Source of the DNA: Streptomyces sp. SID13726
Lineage (GTDB): Bacteria; Actinomycetota; Actinomycetes; Streptomycetales; Streptomycetaceae
Assembly (NCBI RefSeq): GCF_010548375.1
Contig: NZ_JAAGLY010000008.1
Span: forward strand, 310,001-374,000
Direction of reading: 5' to 3'
Length of the DNA: 64,000 bases
The notes under the pieces were generated by a model, which saw only the letters and a list, made by a program, of their open reading frames with translations, ran no database searches and was not told the origin of the DNA. Both the position numbers and the translations under genes were made by a program. Positions 24,279 to 33,622 of this stretch are shown piece after piece. Every line of letters begins with the position of its first letter. Position 1 is the stretch's first letter.

Positions 24279-26480
24279 ATGGCCTCCCTCATAGCTTCCG
24301 AAGTCGAGCTCGTCATCGGCGGGATGACCTGCGCCTCCTGCGCGGCCCGCGTCGAGAAGAAGCTCAATCGGATGGACGGGGTCAGCGCCACCGTCAACTA
24401 CGCGACCGAGAAGGCCAGGGTCAGCTACCCCGCCGGGGTCGAGGTCGCCGATCTGATCGCGACCGTCGTGAAGACCGGGTACACGGCCGAGGAACCCGCG
24501 CCGCCCGTCGCGGAGGAGACACCGGCAGATCCCGAGCTGGACTCCCTGCGGCAGCGGCTCCTCGTCTCCGCCCTGCTGGCCGTCCCCGTGGTCCTGCTCT
24601 CCATGGTCCCCGCCCTCCAGTTCGACAACTGGCAGTGGCTCGCGCTCACGCTCGCCTCGCCCGTCGCCGTCTGGGGCGGATGGCCGTTCCACCGGGCCGC
24701 CTGGACGAACGCGAGGCACGCGGCGGCCACCATGGACACCCTCGTCTCCGTCGGGACCCTCGCCGCCTTCGGGTGGTCGCTGTGGGCGCTGTTCTTCGGG
24801 GACGCCGGGATGCCGGGCATGCGCGAGCGGTTCGAGTTCACCGTCGGCGGGATGGACGGCGCCTCCACGATCTACCTCGAAGTGGCCGCCGGGGTCGTCG
24901 CCTTCCTCCTGCTCGGCCGGTACCTGGAAGCCCGCGCCAAGCGCCGGGCGGGGGCCGCGCTCCGGGCGCTCATGGAGCTGGGCGCCAAGGACGTCTCCGT
25001 GCTGCGGGACGGGCGCGAGGTGCGGATTCCGGCCGACCGGCTGGCGGTCGGGGACCGGTTCGTCGTACGGCCCGGGGAGAAGATCGCGACCGACGGCACC
25101 GTCGTCGAGGGCGCCTCCGCGGTGGACGCGTCCCTGCTGACCGGCGAGTCGGTGCCGGTGGACGTCGGCGTCGGGGACACCGTCACCGGGGCGACCGTCA
25201 ACGCCGGCGGGCGGATCGTCGTGGCGGCGACGCGGGTCGGGGCGGACACGCGGCTCGCGCGGATGGCGAAGCTGGTGGAGGACGCGCAGAACGGCAAGGC
25301 GGAGGTGCAGCGGCTGGCCGACCGGGTCTCCGCGGTCTTCGTGCCGGTGGTCATCGCCATCGCCGTGGCCACCTTCGGCGGGTGGCTCGGGGCGACGGGG
25401 GACACCGTCGCCGCCTTCACCGCGGCCGTCGCCGTGCTGATCATCGCGTGCCCGTGCGCGCTGGGGCTGGCCACACCGACCGCGCTCATGGTCGGCACCG
25501 GGCGCGGCGCGCAGCTCGGCATCCTCATCAAGGGGCCCGAGGTCCTGGAGTCCACGCGGCGCGTCGACACCGTCGTCCTGGACAAGACCGGCACGGTCAC
25601 CACCGGCCGGATGACCCTCCAGGAGGTCTACGTCGTTGAGGGCGCCGACGAGAAGCAGGTGCTGCGGCTCGCGGGCGCCCTGGAGCACGCCTCCGAGCAC
25701 CCCGTCGCGCGCGCCGTCGCGCTGGGCGCCGAGGAGCGGGTCGGGCCGCTGCCGGAGGCCGAGGAGTTCGCGAACGTCCCCGGGAAGGGCGTACGCGGGC
25801 GCGTGGAGGGCCATGAGGTGGCCGTCGGGCGGTTGTTCGAGGTGCTGCCCGCCGAGCTGGCCCGCGCGAAGCAGGAGGCCGAGCGAGGCGGTCGTACGGC
25901 TGTCGCCGTCGGGTGGGACGGGGTGGCGCGAGGCGTGCTCGCCGTCGCGGACTCGGTCAAGGAGACCAGCGCCGAGGCTGTGCGGTCGCTGCGGGCGCTG
26001 GGACTGACGCCGGTGCTGCTGACCGGGGACAACCGGGCGGTGGCCGAGTCCGTGGCCCGGGCCGTCGGCGTGGCCGAGGTGATCGCCGAGGTGCTGCCCG
26101 AGGAGAAGGTCGACGCCGTACGGCGGCTCCAGCGCGAGGGCCGGGTCGTCGCGATGGTCGGCGACGGCGTGAACGACGCGGCGGCGCTCGCCGCGGCCGA
26201 TCTGGGGCTCGCGATGGGGACCGGGACCGACGCGGCGATCGAGGCGGGCGACCTGACGCTGGTGCGCGGGGATCTGCGGGTGGCCGCGGACGCGATCCGG
26301 CTCTCCCGGCGCACGCTCGCCACGATCCGGGGAAACCTCGTGTGGGCGTTCGGCTACAACGTGGCCGCGCTGCCGCTCGCCGCGGCCGGGTTGCTGAACC
26401 CGATGATCGCGGGGGCCGCGATGGCGTTCTCCTCGGTGTTCGTGGTGACCAACAGCCTGCGGCTACGAACCTTCCGTTGA
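24279..26480 (+). CDS. copA: Cu(I)-exporting P1B-type ATPase
   Basis: A 733-residue heavy-metal ATPase that pumps Cu(I) out of the cell. Parts in order: an N-terminal HMA domain with GMTCASC at 15-21, membrane helices, TGES in the actuator domain, the transport-site motif ACPCALGLATP near 390 (the CPC of copper pumps), DKTGT near 435 with the phosphorylated Asp, SEHP, GDGVND near 628, and the last two helices with YN and MAFSSVFVVTNSLRL. All catalytic residues are intact. ATG at 24279 has GGAG seven bases upstream. It forms a copper-induced unit with copZ. Confidence 0.95.
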   Translation: MASLIASEVELVIGGMTCASCAARVEKKLNRMDGVSATVNYATEKARVSYPAGVEVADLIATVVKTGYTAEEPAPPVAEETPADPELDSLRQRLLVSALLAVPVVLLSMVPALQFDNWQWLALTLASPVAVWGGWPFHRAAWTNARHAAATMDTLVSVGTLAAFGWSLWALFFGDAGMPGMRERFEFTVGGMDGASTIYLEVAAGVVAFLLLGRYLEARAKRRAGAALRALMELGAKDVSVLRDGREVRIPADRLAVGDRFVVRPGEKIATDGTVVEGASAVDASLLTGESVPVDVGVGDTVTGATVNAGGRIVVAATRVGADTRLARMAKLVEDAQNGKAEVQRLADRVSAVFVPVVIAIAVATFGGWLGATGDTVAAFTAAVAVLIIACPCALGLATPTALMVGTGRGAQLGILIKGPEVLESTRRVDTVVLDKTGTVTTGRMTLQEVYVVEGADEKQVLRLAGALEHASEHPVARAVALGAEERVGPLPEAEEFANVPGKGVRGRVEGHEVAVGRLFEVLPAELARAKQEAERGGRTAVAVGWDGVARGVLAVADSVKETSAEAVRSLRALGLTPVLLTGDNRAVAESVARAVGVAEVIAEVLPEEKVDAVRRLQREGRVVAMVGDGVNDAAALAAADLGLAMGTGTDAAIEAGDLTLVRGDLRVAADAIRLSRRTLATIRGNLVWAFGYNVAALPLAAAGLLNPMIAGAAMAFSSVFVVTNSLRLRTFR

Positions 26481-26953
26481 CGATTCGTTTTCCGGACCCC
26501 TCTGGAGTCCGGGGCCACGCTCACATAAGCTCTTCACAAGACTCGCGCATCGTCCTTACGCTTGGGTCCCGTTCGCTGTATCCGGGCTCTTGCGTATCTA
26601 TCGGACATATGCAAGAGACGCAGATCACAGTGATGTGAACGTAACCATCGAAGGGGTTCGAAGGTCTAAGTTGGCGATGTCAGGAAGCGTCTTGGGGGGC
26701 GCTGACTGGCATCTGAGGATGTCTTGGGGGACTTCCTCAGAGATGCGTTGCCGGGGCACGCACTTCGGGAAGCTTTGAGCGGCCCTCCCGAGCGTGCGTT
26801 GTCCCGGCAGACCGCACACAGGAGTAGTACGAGGACTTTTGCTCGTTCTGCTCAACGGCAGTACAAGCAGTACAGAAGAAAGACAGCGATTCAGGCGCTG
26901 GTCTCTCAGACGCCCGGCCGGATCCCGTGGGGGGAATCCGCACCGGGACATGG
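26481..26953 (+). other. Structured non-coding stretch, candidate small RNA or orphan leader
   Basis: No protein of recognisable family is coded on either strand. Base composition is less GC-rich than the neighbours. Foldable elements on the plus strand: CCGGAC/GTCCGG just after copA (about 26494-26514), an 11-bp inverted repeat with one mismatch (26587-26597 with 26607-26617), and CTGAGGA/TCCTCAG around 26714-26741. The stretch runs into the strong terminator at 26954-27002, which no coding gene needs on this strand. One 33-codon frame (26678-26778) is open but has no good ribosome binding site. A structured RNA of up to about 400 nt is one explanation; a decayed gene is the other. Confidence 0.4.
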
Positions 26954-27002
26954 GAAGGCGCCCTGGACGCCGGCCCGTGGGGGGACCGGCGCCAGGGCGC
27001 CT
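26954..27002 (+). terminator. Long strong terminator hairpin, plus-strand polarity
   Basis: A perfect 12-bp outer stem (26954-26965 with 26991-27002) encloses CGCCGG/CCGGCG after a one-base bulge, and is followed by TTTCGCTTC. It lies 474 bp past the copA stop, so it probably ends a separate transcript. It could also serve citrate synthase transcripts arriving from the other strand. Confidence 0.8.
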
Positions 27003-27072
27003 TTCGCTTCGCGGATTCAGCCGGGGGTTCGGGGGCTTGCCGGTTGACGGCGAGTGCGGGCCGGTGGGGGCG

Positions 27073-27097
27073 GGTCGCGCAGTTCCCCGCGCCCCTG
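27073..27097. repeat. Dispersed Streptomyces intergenic repeat, copy D (short form)
   Basis: GGTCGCGCAGTTCCCCGCGC followed by CCCTG is the short variant, nearly identical to the second half of copy B. It lies just downstream of citrate synthase. Confidence 0.75.
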
Positions 27098-27135
27098 GGT
27101 CGGCTCAGTCACCCGGCACCGAGAAGCCCCCTCCC

Positions 27136-28425
<1,290 letters not shown>

Positions 28426-28533
28426 GTCATCCCTCACCGACGTTGTGCCTCTTCTTCGAGGTTGCCCTGACTGTCTCTACCATCCCCCATTTGGCGCAGG
28501 AGAGTGCACTCGGGGTCGGCCGTTGGGCGTATC

Positions 28534-28552
28534 GGCGGCACTGAGTGCCGCC
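28534..28552. promoter_or_regulatory. 19-bp perfect palindrome upstream of citrate synthase
   Basis: GGCGGCACT-G-AGTGCCGCC has 9-bp arms around a single base, too tight for an RNA hairpin loop without fraying, so an operator is more likely than a terminator. It lies between the recD2 stop (28657) and the citrate synthase start (28425). Confidence 0.45.
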
Positions 28553-28656
28553 AACTAGCTCATCCTGCCCTCCCCCACCCCCTTCCGGAAGGCCTCTGTG
28601 ACCCACATGACTCATTTGATCGATCATTTTTTGTGAAGCCTCACGGTTGACGCGCC

Positions 28657-30906
28657 TCACGGCCCCGAGAGCCGGAAGTCCAGTGCCGTGCAACGCCGTC
28701 CGGCGGACACCGTGCGCACCGCCTGGCCGATCGCCTTGCGCGAACCGACGAGGACGACCAGCTTCTTGGCCCGGGTGACCGCCGTATAGAGCAGATTCCG
28801 CTGAAGCATCATCCATGCGCTGGTGGTGACGGGGATCACGACGGCGGGATATTCACTCCCCTGTGAACGGTGGATGGTCACCGCGTACGCGTGTGCCAGC
28901 TCGTCCAGCTCGTCGAATTCGTACGGGACCTCCTCGTCCTCGTCCGTCAGCACCGTGAGGCGCTGGTCGACCGGATCGAGCGAGGTGACCACGCCCACGG
29001 TGCCGTTGAAGACGCCGTTGGCGCCCTTCTCGTAGTTGTTGCGGATCTGGGTGACCTTGTCGCCGACCCGGAAGACCCGGCCGCCGAACCGCTTCTCGGC
29101 GAGGTCGGGGCGGCCCGGGGTGATGGCCTGCTGGAGCAGGCCGTTGAGCGTGCCGGCGCCCGCGGGGCCCCGGTGCATGGGCGCGAGCACCTGGACGTCC
29201 CGGCGCGGGTCGAGCCCGAACTTGGCCGGAATCCGACGGGCCGCCACGTCCACGGTGAGCCGGCCGACCTCCTCGGTGTCGTCCTCGACGAAGAGGAAGA
29301 AGTCCTTCATGCCGTCGGTGACGGGGTGCTGCCCGGCGTTGATGCGGTGCGCGTTGGTGACGACACCGGACTGCTGGGCCTGCCGGAACACGCGCGTGAG
29401 GCGGACGGCGGGGACGGGTCCCCCTTCGGCGAGCAGATCCCTGAGCACCTCCCCCGCGCCGACGCTGGGCAGCTGGTCGACGTCCCCGACGAACAGCAGG
29501 TGGGCGCCCGGCGGCACCGCCTTGACCAGCTTGTTGGCGAGCAGCAGGTCCAGCATGGACGCCTCGTCGACGACCACCAGGTCGGCGTCGAGCGGGCGGT
29601 CCTTGTCGTAGGCCGCGTCGCCGCCGGGCTTGAGCTCCAGGAGGCGGTGGACGGTGGAGGCGTCGGCGCCGGTGAGTTCGGCGAGGCGCTTGGCGGCCCG
29701 CCCGGTCGGGGCCGCGAGGACGACCTTCGCCTTCTTGGCGCGGGCCAGCTCCACGATCGAGCGCACGGTGAAGGACTTGCCGCAGCCGGGGCCACCGGTG
29801 AGGACGGCAACCTTCTTGGTCAGCGCGAGCCGGACGGCGGCCTCCTGCTCGGGGGCCAGCTCCACGCCCGTACGGGACTTGAGCCAGCCGAGCGCCTTGT
29901 CCCAGGCCACGTCCCGGAAGCCCGGCATCCGGTCCTGGTCGGTGCGCAGGAGGCGCATCAGCTGGGCGGAGAGGGAGAGTTCGGCGCGGTGGAAGGGGAC
30001 GAGGTAGACGGCGGTGACCTCGTGGCCGTCGGGGCCGGGGAGCTTCTCGCGTACGACCCCGGGCTCGCCCGACTCCTCGTCCGGCAGGGCGAGTTCGGCG
30101 AGGCACTCGATGACCAGGCCGGTGTCGACCTGGAGGAGCTTCACCGCGTCGGCGATCAGCTGTTCCTCGGGGAGATAGCAGTGGCCCTGGTCGGTGGACT
30201 GCGAGAGGGCGTACTGGAGGCCGGCCTTCACGCGCTCCGGGCTGTCGTGCGGGATGCCGACGGACTGGGCGATCTTGTCGGCGGTGAGGAAGCCGATGCC
30301 CCAGACGTCGGCGGCGAGCCGGTAGGGCTGGTTCTTGACGACCGAGATCGAGGCGTCGCCGTACTTCTTGTAGATGCGCACGGCGATCGACGTGGACACC
30401 TCGACGGTCTGGAGGAAGAGCATGACCTCCTTGATCGCCTTCTGCTCCTCCCAGGCGTCGGCGATCTTCTTGGTCCGCTTGGGCCCGAGCCCCGGGACCT
30501 CGATGAGCCGCTTCGGCTCCTCCTCGATGATCGTCAGGGTGTCGATGCCGAAGTGCTGGGTGATGCGGTCGGCGAAGACCGGGCCGATGCCCTTGACCAG
30601 GCCCGAGCCGAGATAGCGCCGGATGCCCTGGACGGTGGCCGGGAGCACGGTCGTGTAGTTCTCCACGGTGAACTGCTTGCCGTACTGCGGATGCGAGCCC
30701 CACCGGCCCTCCATCCGCAGGGACTCCCCCACCTGGGCGCCGAGCAGCGCGCCGACGACGGTGAGCAGGTCGCCGGCGCCCCGGCCGGTGTCGACCCGGG
30801 CGACCGTGTAGCCGTTCTCCTCGTTGGCGTACGTGATCCGCTCCAGCACGCCTTCGAGCACGGCGAGCCGCCGTTCGCCCGTGGAGTTCCCCGCCTGATC
30901 GGTCAT
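28657..30906 (-). CDS. recD2: RecD2-type ATP-dependent 5'-3' DNA helicase
   Basis: A 749-residue SF1B helicase of the RecD2 class, which works without RecBC. The N terminus carries the RecD2-specific OB-fold and helix-hairpin-helix region (GSGLVKGIGPVFADRI and VPGLGPKRTKKIADAW, about 95-155). Helicase motifs: I GGPGCGKSFT near 369, II VVVDEASML, III GDVDQLPSVG, then a late AYAVTIHRSQGSEYP and LLYTAVTRAK (motifs V-VI). It is likely to act in DNA repair. It is apparently monocistronic and divergent from the ribose operon. Confidence 0.93.
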   Translation of the reverse strand: MTDQAGNSTGERRLAVLEGVLERITYANEENGYTVARVDTGRGAGDLLTVVGALLGAQVGESLRMEGRWGSHPQYGKQFTVENYTTVLPATVQGIRRYLGSGLVKGIGPVFADRITQHFGIDTLTIIEEEPKRLIEVPGLGPKRTKKIADAWEEQKAIKEVMLFLQTVEVSTSIAVRIYKKYGDASISVVKNQPYRLAADVWGIGFLTADKIAQSVGIPHDSPERVKAGLQYALSQSTDQGHCYLPEEQLIADAVKLLQVDTGLVIECLAELALPDEESGEPGVVREKLPGPDGHEVTAVYLVPFHRAELSLSAQLMRLLRTDQDRMPGFRDVAWDKALGWLKSRTGVELAPEQEAAVRLALTKKVAVLTGGPGCGKSFTVRSIVELARAKKAKVVLAAPTGRAAKRLAELTGADASTVHRLLELKPGGDAAYDKDRPLDADLVVVDEASMLDLLLANKLVKAVPPGAHLLFVGDVDQLPSVGAGEVLRDLLAEGGPVPAVRLTRVFRQAQQSGVVTNAHRINAGQHPVTDGMKDFFLFVEDDTEEVGRLTVDVAARRIPAKFGLDPRRDVQVLAPMHRGPAGAGTLNGLLQQAITPGRPDLAEKRFGGRVFRVGDKVTQIRNNYEKGANGVFNGTVGVVTSLDPVDQRLTVLTDEDEEVPYEFDELDELAHAYAVTIHRSQGSEYPAVVIPVTTSAWMMLQRNLLYTAVTRAKKLVVLVGSRKAIGQAVRTVSAGRRCTALDFRLSGP

Positions 30907-30966
30907 GATCCGACGCTACCCCCGGGGTCTGACATCACGATCCGGTATCAGGGTCTTGCCTCTGGC

Positions 30967-31016
30967 CGTGTAATCGATTCCAATCCTCGGTACACGAAGT
31001 CGTGTAATCGATTCCA
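30967..31016 (+). promoter_or_regulatory. Two LacI-type operators before rbsR
   Basis: The 16-base element CGTGTAATCGATTCCA occurs at 30967-30982 and again at 31001-31016, same orientation, 34 bp apart. TGTAATCGATTCCA is an imperfect palindrome around ATCGAT, typical of LacI-family sites. The second copy ends 18 bp before the rbsR start, so autoregulation of the whole operon is likely. Confidence 0.8.
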
Positions 31017-31034
31017 CGAGGAGGTGGAGCGGCG

Positions 31035-32099
31035 ATGGCGAGCATCAAGGACGTCGCTGCCGAGGCGGGGGTGTCCGTCGCCACGGTGTCGCGGGTCCTC
31101 AACGACCATCCGTCGGTCAGCGCGGACGCACGCACGCGTGTGCTGGCCGCCGTCGAGACGCTGGGCTACCGCCCGAACGCCGTCGCCCGCTCCCTGCGCA
31201 CCGACCAGACCCACACCCTCGGCCTGGTCATCAGCGACGTCATGAACCCGTACTTCACCGAGCTGGCCCGCTCCGTCGAGGAGGAGGCCAGGGCGCTCGG
31301 CTACAGCGTGATCATCGGGAACGCCGACGAACGGCCCGACCTCCAGGACCACCACGTACGGAACCTGCTGGACCGCCGGATCGACGGACTGCTGGTCTCC
31401 CCCACCGACGGCGGCTCCCCGCTGATGCTGGACGCCGTGCGGGCGGGGACGCCGATGGTGTTCGTGGACCGGTGGATCCCGGGGGTGGCCGTGCCGGTGG
31501 TCAGGGCCGACGGGCGGGCCGCCGTACGGGATCTCGTGGCCCATCTGCACGGGCTCGGGCACCGCAGGCTCGCGATCATCGCCGGGCCCGCCGCCACCAC
31601 GACCGGCCAGGAGCGCGTGGCCTCCTTCCGGGACGCCCTCGGGCAGTTCGGCCTCGAACTGCCCGACGCCTACATAGGGCAGGGCGACTTCCAGGCCGAG
31701 AGCGGACGGCGGGTCACCGAGGGCTTCCTCGACCTGCCCGAGCCGCCCGAGGTCGTCTTCGCGGCGGACAACCTGATGGCGCTCGGCGCCCTGGACGCCG
31801 TACGCGCGCGTGGGCTGCGGGTACCCGAGGACCTCGCGCTCGCCGCGTTCGACGACATCCCGTGGTTCGTGCACACCGATCCGCCGATCACCGCGATCGC
31901 CCAGCCCACGGGCGAGCTGGGCCGGGCCGCCGTGCGCGCGCTCGTCGACCGCATCGAGGGGCGGCCGCCCGAGTCGGTCACCCTGCCCGCCCGGCTCGTC
32001 GTACGGCGGTCGTGCGGCGAGAGCCCTGCCTCGGAGAACCCCACCCCCGTGAACCCCACCCCTGCGAACCCCACCCCTGTGCAAAGGAGCACGTCGTGA
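31035..32099 (+). CDS. rbsR: LacI-family transcriptional repressor of the ribose operon
   Basis: A 354-residue LacI regulator. The N-terminal HTH reads SIKDVAAEAGVSVATVSRVL, followed by the hinge helix region PNAVARSLRT and a periplasmic-binding-like effector domain to about 330. The last 20 or so residues are a proline-rich tail encoded by three 15-bp repeats. The ATG at 31035 has a GGAGGTGGAGC region upstream. It is the first gene of rbsR-A-CB-K-D and overlaps rbsA by GTGA. Ribose or ribose-5-phosphate is the expected inducer, from context. Confidence 0.85.
   Translation: MASIKDVAAEAGVSVATVSRVLNDHPSVSADARTRVLAAVETLGYRPNAVARSLRTDQTHTLGLVISDVMNPYFTELARSVEEEARALGYSVIIGNADERPDLQDHHVRNLLDRRIDGLLVSPTDGGSPLMLDAVRAGTPMVFVDRWIPGVAVPVVRADGRAAVRDLVAHLHGLGHRRLAIIAGPAATTTGQERVASFRDALGQFGLELPDAYIGQGDFQAESGRRVTEGFLDLPEPPEVVFAADNLMALGALDAVRARGLRVPEDLALAAFDDIPWFVHTDPPITAIAQPTGELGRAAVRALVDRIEGRPPESVTLPARLVVRRSCGESPASENPTPVNPTPANPTPVQRSTS
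32036..32080. repeat. 15-bp tandem repeat, three copies, at the end of rbsR
   Basis: GAACCCCACCCC(C/T)G(T/C) occurs three times (32036-32050, 32051-32065, 32066-32080), giving NPTPV/NPTPA units in the RbsR tail. It lies just before the rbsA ribosome binding site, so copy number changes would alter the tail but keep the frame. Confidence 0.9.
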
Positions 32100-33622
32100 G
32101 CAACGAGGACGAGTTGCTGCGCATCGAGGGCATCCGGAAGTCCTTCCCCGGCGTGGTCGCGCTCGACGGCGTCGACTTCGATCTGCGCCGGGGCGAGGTG
32201 CATGTGCTGCTCGGCGAGAACGGCGCCGGCAAGAGCACGCTGATCAAGATGCTGTCGGGCGCCTACCACCCCGACGAGGGCCGGGTCCTGGTGGACGGCG
32301 AGGAGGTGCACATCCGCGGGGCGCAGGACGCCGAGCGGCTGGGCATCGCCACCATCTACCAGGAGTTCAACCTCGTCCCCGACCTGACGGTCGCCGAGAA
32401 CATCTTCCTGGGCCGCCAGCCGCGCCGCCTCGGGATGATCGACCGGAAGACCATGGAGGCCGACGCCGAGGTGCTGCTCAAGCGCGTCGGCGTGAACGTG
32501 TCGCCACGCGCGCGTGTGCGGGAACTCGGCATCGCCCGGCTCCAGATGGTCGAGATCGCCAAGGCGCTCAGCCTGGACGCGCGCGTGCTGATCATGGACG
32601 AGCCGACCGCCGTGCTCACCTCCGAGGAGGTCGACAAGCTCTTCGCCATCGTGCGCACCCTGCGCGAGGAAGGCGTGGGGATCGTCTTCATCACGCACCA
32701 CCTGGAGGAGATCGCGGCCCTGGGCGACCGGGTCACGGTGATCCGCGACGGCAGGTCCGTCGGACAGGTCCCGGCCAGCACGCCCGAGGACGAACTCGTA
32801 CGCCTGATGGTGGGGCGGTCGATCGAGCAGCAGTACCCGAGGGAGCGCGGCGACACCGGGGCGGCCCTGCTCAAGGTCGAGGGCCTCACGCGCGACGGCG
32901 TCTTCCACGACATCAGCTTCGAGGTGCACGCCGGAGAAGTGGTCGGCATCGCCGGGCTGGTCGGGGCCGGTCGTACCGAGGTGGTGCGGGCCGTGTTCGG
33001 GGCGGACCCGTACGACAAGGGGGCCGTGAAGGTCTCCGGGGCCGCCCTGAAGGGGCATGACGTGGGCGCGGCCATGGCGGCCGGGATCGGGCTGATCCCC
33101 GAGGACCGCAAGGGGCAGGGCCTGGTGCTCGACCAGTCGGTCGAGGAGAACCTGGGCCTGGTGACCATGCGGTCCGCCACGCGCGCGGGGCTCGTCGACC
33201 TCAAGGGGCAGCGGGAGGCGGCCGAGCGGATCGCGCGGCAGCTGGGTGTGCGGATGGCCGGACTCCAGCAGCACGTCCGTACGTTGTCCGGCGGCAACCA
33301 GCAGAAGGTCGTCATCGGCAAGTGGCTGCTCGCCGACACCAAGGTGCTGATCCTCGACGAGCCCACGCGCGGGATCGACGTCGGCGCCAAGGTCGAGATC
33401 TACCAGCTCATCAACGAACTCACCGCGGCGGGCGCCGCCGTCCTCATGATCTCCAGCGATCTGCCCGAGGTGCTCGGCATGAGCGACCGGGTCCTGGTGA
33501 TGGCCCAGGGCCGGATCGCCGGCGAACTCGACGCCGACGAGGCCACGCAGGACTCCGTGATGGCACTCGCCGTCAGCACGAACACCGTCAAGACCGAGAA
33601 GGAGGCCCCCCGTGGCCACTGA
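32096..33622 (+). CDS. rbsA: Sugar ABC transporter ATPase, RbsA type (two ATPase domains)
   Basis: A 508-residue protein of two fused ABC domains. The first has Walker A GENGAGKST near 43 and IMDEPTAVL; the second has the RbsA-type degenerate P-loop GLVGAGRTEVV and a clear LSGGNQQKVVIGKWL signature, DEPTRGIDVG. This is the normal layout for ribose/galactose-class (CUT2) importers, where one ATPase chain serves the permease. GTG at 32096 overlaps the rbsR stop and has AAGGAG six bases upstream. It overlaps the next gene by 11 bp. Confidence 0.93.
   Translation: MSNEDELLRIEGIRKSFPGVVALDGVDFDLRRGEVHVLLGENGAGKSTLIKMLSGAYHPDEGRVLVDGEEVHIRGAQDAERLGIATIYQEFNLVPDLTVAENIFLGRQPRRLGMIDRKTMEADAEVLLKRVGVNVSPRARVRELGIARLQMVEIAKALSLDARVLIMDEPTAVLTSEEVDKLFAIVRTLREEGVGIVFITHHLEEIAALGDRVTVIRDGRSVGQVPASTPEDELVRLMVGRSIEQQYPRERGDTGAALLKVEGLTRDGVFHDISFEVHAGEVVGIAGLVGAGRTEVVRAVFGADPYDKGAVKVSGAALKGHDVGAAMAAGIGLIPEDRKGQGLVLDQSVEENLGLVTMRSATRAGLVDLKGQREAAERIARQLGVRMAGLQQHVRTLSGGNQQKVVIGKWLLADTKVLILDEPTRGIDVGAKVEIYQLINELTAAGAAVLMISSDLPEVLGMSDRVLVMAQGRIAGELDADEATQDSVMALAVSTNTVKTEKEAPRGH

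Noticed and set aside
26650..26690. tRNA T-arm because of GGTTCGAAGG
   Set aside because: No acceptor stem, anticodon arm or CCA context can be built around it. No tRNA or rRNA gene was recognised anywhere in the window.
26678..26778. Small 33-codon gene
   Set aside because: There is no convincing ribosome binding site and no recognisable protein; the composition and foldable repeats suit a non-coding region better.
28657..30906. RecBCD subunit RecD
   Set aside because: The N-terminal helix-hairpin-helix region is that of stand-alone RecD2, and no recB or recC is adjacent.
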